Assembly (NCBI GenBank): GCA_023249935.1
Contig: JAHFBQ010000026.1
Location: 1-17,146 of the forward strand
Direction: 5' to 3'
DNA length: 17,146 nt
Origin: a bacterium
GTDB taxonomy: Bacteria; Babelota; Babeliae; Babelales; RVW-14
Below are positions 6,842 through 12,779 of this stretch, piece by piece. The translations under genes and the position numbers were made by a program. Position 1 is the stretch's first letter; each line of letters starts with the position of its first letter. Under the pieces are notes generated by a model that was given only the letters and a program-made list of their open reading frames with translations, was not told where the DNA came from and searched no databases.

Positions 6842-9118
6842 ATGTGTTTAATAAAAAAAATTCAAGCAGCTTTTTTTTTAATAGAAGGAATGCTGTTCTG
6901 CGGTGTAGGATTACAAGCGACTGCTTATGTGTTTGATCTAACTCAGACCGTTTCAAATGCTGCTGCTCATTACAGCGGGCATAATCTTTTTAACGATGGT
7001 TTTACGGTTAATAGCGGTGTTACGGTTACTTGGACTGATCCGACCAACACTTCTATTGCTGCGGCGATTACTAACGATGGTACAATTCATGTTAAGTTTG
7101 GTGCTATATTTCGTCATTCTAGTACGCTTACAAACAATGGAACTCTCATAAGTTCTGCGACTTATGGCAACTATGGTACCGGGAACAATTATGGTTCTGT
7201 TTTTATAAGTAGTACGGGTGTGTTTTATAATTCTGCTGGTGCTCAGTTCCATAATTATTCTTCAGCCGTTTTTACTCTGAATGGGTCTTCGACCATTGTA
7301 GGTAGCTTTTATATTGATTCTTCATCGGCAGTTTTTAATAACAATGGTTCCGTGGTAACAGTATATTTAACGCCTATTTATAATAGTGGTACATTCAACA
7401 ATGCAGGGACTTTTTATAATGATTTTCTGATTCAGAATGATCTTACCATGACCAGTTCTGGGACCGTTACTAATAATTTTTGGATAAAAAATAATGCGAC
7501 AGGCGTTTTGACCAACTCTGGGAATATTGCTAATAATCTTGAAATATACAACTATGCCTCAGCTCTGTGGACCAACACAGGAACATTGACCAACAACGCT
7601 TCTTCTTTTGTGCACAACGCATCGGGAGCTACTTTTGCAAACACAGGGGGAACGATTACCAATAACACAGGTGGTTTTTTTGGCAATATGGGAACGTTCA
7701 CGAGTAGCGGAACTATTACTAATGCTTCAGCAGCTTCAATAGGCCTATCAATAGGCTCTTCTTGTAGAGGTTCAACAATCAGTACGGCTGATTTTCCTGC
7801 TTCTACGTTACCAGGGACTGGGGGCACGTATAGTGGTAGCGGGGTTGTCATACCCTATTTGTCTTCGGGGAATACCATTGCAGATTCCGGTGGAACAATA
7901 ACCCCAGCGAAAAGCGTTAATGGTTTCGCCGTAGCTCAAGCTACTACACTTACTATCAATAGTAATACAGTGGTTAATGCTGGTGGGGTTATTCAGAATA
8001 ATCTTTCAAGTGCCGTGAGTATTGGTTCAGGTGTTATTTTAACAAATAATGGAACCCTAACGTCTCTCCAGTACAGCTCTTTAACAAAAAATGGTATTTA
8101 TCTCTACGGAAACCATTCAATATTTCATTCTACGGCGCTTGCAAACCGAAATAAACTTGTTGGGGCAAATGTTAATGCGTATCAAGATACGACCTATACA
8201 TTTTCAGACACTTTTGGCCATGAACTTCGTGGGCCTTTTGTTCTAAAGCAGGGTATAACCGTGAGCGCTACCGTGCAAGCTTATTGGAATAGCGATGGTG
8301 CTGTGGATGGGGCAATGGTTTTTGGAGATACCACTGTATCACTCATTTTGTTATCGTCTTTGAAGCTTGGTAACAAAGGACAACTTCCTCTTACAAGTTT
8401 TAAGCTGTTGACAAATAATAACAGCATCATCTTGAGTGGAGATAATACTCGGCTTGTAACAACGTGCAATAATTACGACGCTCTTAGAATATATGGCAAT
8501 GGGCATACGTTTAAGGTAGGAGCTTCTGGGTATTTTAATATGGTTTATGCAAGTAACAGTATCGTGAGCGATGTGGTCCTTGTATGTAGTAATGGTTCTT
8601 CTGGTCAACCAATCTTTAACTCGCCAACATACATAAGCAATTCGATTATTCTTAGTGCTCCACCAGATGGTGAATATACAAAGTTTGGTGGCGGATCTAG
8701 TTATACATTGACAATTACAGGGGATGTTAGAATTGAAGGGTTTGGTACACGTTTTGATAACGGCTCTCGACCGCTGACGATCGGCAGAAATTCGATGCTT
8801 TCAGTAGGTCCTGGTGTGTCTTTGACTGGTGTCTCAAGCTTGACCATGACTGATACAACGTCGGTTTTACATCTAGATGGGTGCGATCTTTATGTGGGAA
8901 CAACGGGATTGCAGATGAGGCGAGGAACATTGTTTTTTGAAGATAAGGTGCGCGTTCTAAATATTAGCTATGGAGGGAATCCTCTTGCTCCCAACACAAC
9001 GATGAGCAATGGCTTTGTGCTTGGTGACGGCGTGAATGCAGGCAATGACGTTAATGTAAGGCTTTTTGGTGGTGCAACGGTGATAGTTGCAGGGTGTATG
9101 CATTATAATCACGCCTAA
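6842..9118 (+). CDS. Large secreted Asn/Ser/Thr/Gly-rich repeat protein, probably a beta-helix
   Basis: 758 residues. The start has GGGAG about ten bases upstream, somewhat far. Residues 1-28 form a signal peptide ending near LQATA. From about residue 75 to 300 the chain is built of loose repeats with TNNGTL, VTNNF, LTNSGNIANN, WTNTGTLTNN and FANTGGTITNN cores. The spacing is roughly 20-25 residues, the pattern of parallel beta-helix passengers found in adhesins and polymorphic outer-membrane proteins. Later parts (ILTNNGTLTSL, ITGDVRIEGFG, LTIGRNSMLSVGPGV, LTMTDTTSVLHLDG) continue the same style. The C-terminus (GGATVIVAGCMHYNHA) has no autotransporter barrel or sorting signal that I can see, so how it is held at the surface is unclear. 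Function is inferred as a surface or extracellular binding protein. It has its own strand and terminator and stands alone. Confidence 0.75.
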   Translation: MCLIKKIQAAFFLIEGMLFCGVGLQATAYVFDLTQTVSNAAAHYSGHNLFNDGFTVNSGVTVTWTDPTNTSIAAAITNDGTIHVKFGAIFRHSSTLTNNGTLISSATYGNYGTGNNYGSVFISSTGVFYNSAGAQFHNYSSAVFTLNGSSTIVGSFYIDSSSAVFNNNGSVVTVYLTPIYNSGTFNNAGTFYNDFLIQNDLTMTSSGTVTNNFWIKNNATGVLTNSGNIANNLEIYNYASALWTNTGTLTNNASSFVHNASGATFANTGGTITNNTGGFFGNMGTFTSSGTITNASAASIGLSIGSSCRGSTISTADFPASTLPGTGGTYSGSGVVIPYLSSGNTIADSGGTITPAKSVNGFAVAQATTLTINSNTVVNAGGVIQNNLSSAVSIGSGVILTNNGTLTSLQYSSLTKNGIYLYGNHSIFHSTALANRNKLVGANVNAYQDTTYTFSDTFGHELRGPFVLKQGITVSATVQAYWNSDGAVDGAMVFGDTTVSLILLSSLKLGNKGQLPLTSFKLLTNNNSIILSGDNTRLVTTCNNYDALRIYGNGHTFKVGASGYFNMVYASNSIVSDVVLVCSNGSSGQPIFNSPTYISNSIILSAPPDGEYTKFGGGSSYTLTITGDVRIEGFGTRFDNGSRPLTIGRNSMLSVGPGVSLTGVSSLTMTDTTSVLHLDGCDLYVGTTGLQMRRGTLFFEDKVRVLNISYGGNPLAPNTTMSNGFVLGDGVNAGNDVNVRLFGGATVIVAGCMHYNHA

Positions 9119-9178
9119 ATTGGGGGAGCTGATAATGTGTTGCTGCGCGAATAAGAATTAAATTTAATGGGAATTATT

Positions 9179-9240
9179 TTATAAGCATTACAAAGCCCCC
9201 ATCGATGATTAATTCGATGGGGGCTTTGTAATGCTTATAA
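9179..9240. terminator. Bidirectional terminator, 27-bp perfect hairpin
   Basis: The left arm 9179-9205 pairs without mismatch with 9214-9240, leaving an 8-nt loop (TGATTAAT). The centre is GC-rich (GCCCCCATCGA) and flanked by AAA/TTT and AT-rich outer pairs on both strands. It lies between the stop codons of the convergent genes 6842-9118 and 9249-9746. Confidence 0.85.
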
Positions 9241-9248
9241 TGCTGATG

Positions 9249-9746
9249 TCATTGTACGTTCAGCTCTCTATCATGGGTTGTTTTGGCCAGGGCTTTTAAT
9301 TCGTCTATTCTAGTCAGAGCAACATTCAGTTGATTGTCATTTGCATATGCATCAACAAGGGAATGTAACTCTTTTCTAGCGGCTACTACATCGATAAGAA
9401 TATTGAGTACATTGTCGCTCATGTCGACGGTTGCCGGTTCTTTGAAAACATTTAAAAAAGCAATTTTAGCTTCCTTAGGCAGTTTCCTAGCCTCTTGGGG
9501 TGTTATGGCAAGAATAGCTAGAGCATTGGCAGCATCGGTAAGAACGGGATTAAGATTGTTAAACGTTCTTATAAGACTGTCAACCGTTCTTAGCCCCTCA
9601 AGAGTACAGGTTTCAACAGCTTTAAGAGTAGTTTTAACAGCTTCAGCATCACTCTCTACTCTCGATTTCTTTTTGTTCATGCCTACCAACGATGTTGAGC
9701 TGACGATCAATGCCGCCAAAGCAAATATTCCGTATAATTTTTTCAT
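9249..9746 (-). CDS. Small exported protein of unknown function (165 aa)
   Basis: Not recognised. I chose the ATG at 9746 over the upstream start at 9815 because it has a near-perfect GGAGG site and opens a signal peptide (MKKLYGIFALAALIVSS, cleavage near residue 20). The mature part is predicted all-helical, with a run of Lys/Arg (NKKKSR) followed by heptad-like Val/Leu spacing (KTTLKAVETCTLEGLRTVD) that could form helical bundles or a coiled coil. One cysteine remains. It probably acts in the periplasm. It has its own promoter (9787-9815) and shares a terminator with the convergent large surface-protein gene. Confidence 0.7.
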   Translation of the reverse strand: MKKLYGIFALAALIVSSTSLVGMNKKKSRVESDAEAVKTTLKAVETCTLEGLRTVDSLIRTFNNLNPVLTDAANALAILAITPQEARKLPKEAKIAFLNVFKEPATVDMSDNVLNILIDVVAARKELHSLVDAYANDNQLNVALTRIDELKALAKTTHDRELNVQ

Positions 9747-9786
9747 AAAACCTCCAAATTGAAACATAGATAGACTTACAATCAAT

Positions 9787-9815
9787 ATTATAATATCTAT
9801 TTGAATTTTGCGCAA
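9787..9815 (-). promoter_or_regulatory. Promoter of the gene starting at 9746
   Basis: On the minus strand TTGCGC (9810-9815) is followed by a 17-base spacer and a perfect TATAAT (9787-9792). Transcription would start near 9780, about 34 bases before the ATG. The -35 box is weak (TTG only), the -10 box is ideal. Confidence 0.65.
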
Positions 9816-9837
9816 AGGGGCGAAAGTAGAAAAATAA

Positions 9838-10035
9838 GCTACAAACCGTATTTTTAATGCCTATGGTAAGGCGAGTAGAGATTCCAAATTGGAAAAGCTT
9901 GATGGATGGCTTCGTCACAAGCTGTGGTGGCGCCTATCACTAACGCCCCAAGTGCATAGAGCAATGGGTAACGGATGGTGGAAAATGAACGGTCTGGAGA
10001 GTTTCTCAGGAGATTTCCATTCTTCAAAAAATTAG
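9838..10035 (+). pseudogene. Remnant of a group II intron maturase (C-terminal end)
   Basis: A frame with no start codon of its own, bounded upstream by a stop at 9835-9837, encodes LEKLDGWLRHKL followed directly by WWRLSLTPQVHRAMGN and ends at TAG 10033. From knowledge of the family, intron-encoded reverse transcriptase/maturases end with an LDGW(I/L)R(R/H)(R/K)L helix. About 35-45 residues later comes a G(W/Y)WR(L/I)S...QxHxAM segment of the DNA-binding tail. Here the two are fused with the residues between them missing, so an internal deletion has occurred. All reverse transcriptase motifs are absent. The segment lies immediately before intron domains V and VI on the same strand, as expected for a group II intron. 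It is a dead relic. Confidence 0.75.
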
Positions 10036-10108
10036 AAGAAACCGCCGTATACGATGAAGTACGTACGGTGATGTGGTAGGAGGGCGCTCGCGCTCCCTCC
10101 TACCCGAT
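9838..10108 (+). mobile_element. Truncated 3' end of a group II intron
   Basis: Downstream of the maturase remnant, 10041-10070 reads as domain V: CCGTA (10045-10049) pairs with TACGG (10064-10068), with the CG bulge preserved in TACGTACGG. The catalytic triad position reads CGC. Domain VI follows: GGTAGGAGGG (10075-10084) pairs with CCCTCCTACC (10095-10104), and the element ends CCCGAT, a typical group II 3' end. Domain V looks about six bases shorter than the usual 34 and the 5' part of the intron (domains I-IV, RT) is missing. It cannot be mobile on its own. Confidence 0.75.
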
Positions 10109-10178
10109 TACGCTGTTAAACTATGTACTTCGCTATTGAATCTGCGGTCGGATACTAAGAAACTTTTTTCACTGTTTC
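10109..10178. other. Short spacer after the intron relic
   Basis: No gene. TAAGAAAC (10156-10163) can pair with GTTTCTTA (10174-10181), which includes the stop codon of the minus-strand gene. The stem is AT-rich and is only a weak candidate terminator. Confidence 0.35.
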
Positions 10179-11030
10179 TTAAAGATTCTTTTTTTGCACA
10201 GCATATCTTTCTGCTGCATTTTTTCGATCTAGAGCGTATGTTCCTTCTACATCTAGGGTGTAACGTTCATAGTTTTTTTCACAAAAATCTATGAGAATCT
10301 TGCGAACCTCGTCTCCGTCTTTACCCTTAACGGCGAAATCTGCAAATTGTTTGCCTGTTGCGCCCTTCCGTTTAAAAGTCCAAACTATTGCACTATTGCC
10401 AAATCTTTCATTTTGTAATTCCTTTTGTGATGCCTTTAAAACCTCTTGTAACTTGGCAGCATCATTCAGCACAACAGCTTTAAACATCAAAAAGCTATGG
10501 AGATTTTTATGTCTTTTATGAAATATGTCTTTACACATAGCTTCTATTGCCGCTTCACGTGCCCCTTCACCAAGAAACTCTGTTCTTAGTTCTTGAATTA
10601 GATTTGGCATAACAAATTCTCTCTCATACTTATTATCTATTGCTTCATCAAGAACGGCTTGAACATCATTGCCATCTTCTCCAGGAACAATAAAATCCAT
10701 CAAGCGTGTGCCGGCAGCATTTTTTACCTGACAGCAGAGTAATAAACCTGTATCACCACTTTGATATAATAGACTTCCAAGTGCTGCGGCATCATTCCTC
10801 TTGATTGCATGGAATATGCCATAGGCAATATCCATTTGTTTGGCGAGTGCGCTTTTTACAAAAAATTCTTTTATTGTTCCCATTACACCATCGGGTCGCT
10901 CTACGACGAGGTTGGGAAACTCTTTTTTGAATAAAGCTTTAATTTCTTGATCAGTTAACGCTGTCGCCTTCACATTACTTACGCTTGCTGCTCCAAGCAG
11001 CAAAGTAAGCATTAATTTTCTCACGCTCAT
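10179..11030 (-). CDS. Exported protein built from two diverged copies of one domain (283 aa)
   Basis: The ATG at 11030 has GGGGA upstream and a signal peptide (MSVRKLMLTLLLGAASVSNV). The mature protein is an internal duplication of about 110 residues. FHAIKRNDAAALGSLL (73-88) matches FKAVVLNDAAKLQEVL (183-198). GTRLMDFIVPGEDGNDVQAVLDE (107-129) matches GKQFADFAVKGKDGDEVRKILID (226-248). Each copy ends with a KYERE or NYERY motif. The preceding helices (27-60 and 142-170) also correspond. The helix-turn-helix style (xAIxxNDAAxLxxLL) resembles ankyrin repeats, but the glycine-turn differs, so I call it ankyrin-like only. Function is unknown. It likely acts in the periplasm or outside the cell. 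A C10 tract lies upstream next to a possible -35 box. Confidence 0.7.
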   Translation of the reverse strand: MSVRKLMLTLLLGAASVSNVKATALTDQEIKALFKKEFPNLVVERPDGVMGTIKEFFVKSALAKQMDIAYGIFHAIKRNDAAALGSLLYQSGDTGLLLCCQVKNAAGTRLMDFIVPGEDGNDVQAVLDEAIDNKYEREFVMPNLIQELRTEFLGEGAREAAIEAMCKDIFHKRHKNLHSFLMFKAVVLNDAAKLQEVLKASQKELQNERFGNSAIVWTFKRKGATGKQFADFAVKGKDGDEVRKILIDFCEKNYERYTLDVEGTYALDRKNAAERYAVQKKNL

Positions 11031-11108
11031 AAAATCCCCATTTTTGATTTGTGTCTGAGCTCATCGCCACCATGGCAATAAGTACTCATTCTTTCAGGGT
11101 AGTGCAAT

Positions 11109-11127
11109 CCCCCCCCCCATGTGTCAA
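11109..11127 (-). promoter_or_regulatory. Possible promoter region with a C10/G10 homopolymer
   Basis: On the minus strand TTGACA (11122-11127) is followed by CAT and then ten G (11109-11118), upstream of the gene starting at 11030. With a 17-base spacer the -10 position would read CACTAC, which is poor. If the tract were three bases shorter, TACCCT would sit at that spacing. It is a candidate for slipped-strand control, not a proven promoter. Confidence 0.35.
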
Positions 11128-11204
11128 TTATTTCACATAGAAATATATTTAGGCGGTGTCTGATAATCAATTTCATGGTGCCGGGGAAAATTTTTGACTC
11201 CGCC

Positions 11205-12779
11205 TCACAGCCCTTCCCTTTGCGCTGGAGCTTGAGAGCTCGTGGGCTTGGGGGCGTTGGGCGCGGGTGTGAGCGCCGCGGGCGTGTGCACTGGGGGTGT
11301 GGAAACGTGGGGCGGGCTGCTCAGCTCCGTCAGTTTGACTGCGCGAGCGCGAACGATGATGAGGATGATTATCTTATTGAGAACGAAGAGTGTGGCTATT
11401 GTTGGTATGGTACATAATTTTCCACCGACTATGCCGATTATTGCCATTGTCGAATATTCAAGGAGGCGGATGTATTGAAAGCGGGCATAGCTGCCCGCTA
11501 TAAGGAACTGTTGTTCATATACGGTCGAAGCCATATCGAGAAATGTGATGATGGCGAAGCAGGTTATGCAGAGAGCTGCGGATTGGATCCCTGAATCCAT
11601 GGCTGTCACAGAAATCGCATACAGCATCGCAGCAATACCGCAACCAATGCCGATTAAAAAGGTAAGCATTTTATTAAGTCGGCTTGCAGCCGCGTGATGA
11701 AGGTTGCTTGATAGTTGTGAGAATGCGCCGGCAGCAGTGTACGTGATTGCCATTTTGATGGTTGTTTGGATAGCGCTGATGATGGTGGTAGCGCTGTAAA
11801 AAAACCACGTGTACTCAAGTCCATAGGTGTAGGCGAACAGGGGGGTGAGCACATAGGAAGATAAAAGATCTCTACCGATTTTTGTGGAGAACACTTGCCA
11901 GCGCAGTTTGAGGACGGTGATGTGGTGAGCTAATGGTAGCGGATTGGATCCCGGATCACGTCCCAGCCTTCGCTGATAGCTACGGCGGGCGCAAACGTCA
12001 CATGACTGGCTGTGGGCGGCATAGCCTTGGCGACGACGGCCGGGATGACAAAGTGCAACGTCGGAATGGTATTTTTCTCTAGTTGTTTCATCACCACAAA
12101 AACTTCTTCTGTCATCCCGGGCTAGGATTCGGGATCCAATCCGCAGTCCTCCAAAACATTGCCGACACGCGAGCAATATGATCGCCGTTGAACTGATGAA
12201 ATGAAAAAAAACAAAGTGTGCAATCACAACTGGTCCGGTCAAACCAAAGCAGCAGAGGAGCAATGGAAGTGAAAATACTTTGATGGCTTTGAGTCCTACT
12301 TCTGTCTTCATGAGCGTTACGCTCTGCAAAGTACTGTAGATGGCGTGTCTGCCAACGGAGGCAATTGCTTCGCAAGTGGCGAGAAAGAGGATGAGGGCTA
12401 AGGTGGCTAAGATAGAAAAGGACTGGGTCCCCGCCTGCGCGGGGATGACGAACAACGGTGCAGGGATGACGGAAAGTGTTATCATCCAAAATATAATCAA
12501 GGGAAGGATAAATAAGAACTGAATGAATAAAATTTTGCCAATGTGTTGCTTAATGATAGGCATACTAAGAAATCGGGGCATAGCAGCTCCCGCGCCGGCG
12601 TCAATAAACTTGCTCACTGCGGTGGTAAGACAGACAATGAGTGCAAAGACGGCGGCCTCTTTTTTAGGAAGAAAAATAGTAAGGAAAAATAATTGGGCAA
12701 CTCTTAGCGTCGCATACGTGCTGCCGGCGATAAGTGTTCGGCGCAGTGCGACGGTAGCATCAGATAAGGTGGAAGACAT
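11205..12779 (-). CDS. MOP/Wzx-like membrane protein carrying repeat-derived insertions (524 aa)
   Basis: A polytopic membrane protein, paralogous to the genes at 12760-14148 and 15135-16454. Shared landmarks are LLSSYVLTPLFAYTYG (306-320) followed by a helix, and a YEQQF motif (421-425). The long run of hydrophobic helices fits lipid-linked sugar flippases or related exporters of the MOP superfamily; the substrate is unknown. Three segments look like translated repeat DNA: SVIPAPLFVIPAQAGTQS (103-120) in a loop, residues about 212-281 (Arg-, Ser- and Cys-rich) between the sixth and seventh helices, and AMDSGIQSAA (393-402). The paralogs lack the first two. The tail (484-524) is Pro/Ala/Thr-rich and also absent from the paralogs. 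The start overlaps the end of the upstream gene by 20 bases, suggesting coupled translation. The frame stays open throughout, but whether the protein works is unknown. Confidence 0.75.
   Translation of the reverse strand: MSSTLSDATVALRRTLIAGSTYATLRVAQLFFLTIFLPKKEAAVFALIVCLTTAVSKFIDAGAGAAMPRFLSMPIIKQHIGKILFIQFLFILPLIIFWMITLSVIPAPLFVIPAQAGTQSFSILATLALILFLATCEAIASVGRHAIYSTLQSVTLMKTEVGLKAIKVFSLPLLLCCFGLTGPVVIAHFVFFHFISSTAIILLACRQCFGGLRIGSRILARDDRRSFCGDETTREKYHSDVALCHPGRRRQGYAAHSQSCDVCARRSYQRRLGRDPGSNPLPLAHHITVLKLRWQVFSTKIGRDLLSSYVLTPLFAYTYGLEYTWFFYSATTIISAIQTTIKMAITYTAAGAFSQLSSNLHHAAASRLNKMLTFLIGIGCGIAAMLYAISVTAMDSGIQSAALCITCFAIITFLDMASTVYEQQFLIAGSYARFQYIRLLEYSTMAIIGIVGGKLCTIPTIATLFVLNKIIILIIVRARAVKLTELSSPPHVSTPPVHTPAALTPAPNAPKPTSSQAPAQREGL
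11576..11598. repeat. Small repeat fragment inside the flippase gene
   Basis: CTGCGGATTGGATCCC then TGAATCC (11576-11598) matches the reverse complement of 12123-12145 in the same gene except for one extra base. It encodes the DSGIQSAA stretch. It appears to be a fragment of the larger inserted repeat rather than chance. Confidence 0.6.
11939..12144. repeat. 206-bp palindrome-bounded repeat inserted within a coding sequence
   Basis: GCGGATTGGATCCCG at 11939-11953 is inverted at 12130-12144. Inside lie further family pieces: CGTCCCAGCCTTCGCTG (11959-11975), a GGCCGGGATGACAAAG copy near 12040-12055 and GTCATCCCGGGCTAGG at 12112-12127. The element stays open in the reading frame of the flippase gene and encodes about 69 residues. 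No target duplication was identified. Confidence 0.75.
12421..12472. repeat. REP-like unit inside the flippase gene, encoding VIPAQAG
   Basis: CCCCGC (12429-12434) and GCGGGG (12439-12444) form the hairpin, flanked by the family edge GGGATGACG. A second half-unit (GCAGGGATGACGG) follows at 12460-12472. Read in the gene's frame they give two VIPA motifs, the second as VIPAQAGTQ. The paralogous proteins have a shorter loop here. Confidence 0.75.

Noticed and set aside
7552..7851. 99-residue minus-strand frame rich in Val/Pro/Leu
   Set aside because: It mirrors the Asn/Thr-rich repeats of the 6842-9118 gene on the other strand; low-complexity shadow.
9838..10108. Retron or active reverse transcriptase
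   Set aside because: No reverse transcriptase motifs are present; the RNA part matches group II domains V and VI, so it is an intron relic only.
12112..12489. 125-residue minus-strand frame with a RHPRAGGDPV peptide
   Set aside because: It is another frame of the REP-like repeats and the flippase gene; such peptides are usual artefacts of these repeats.
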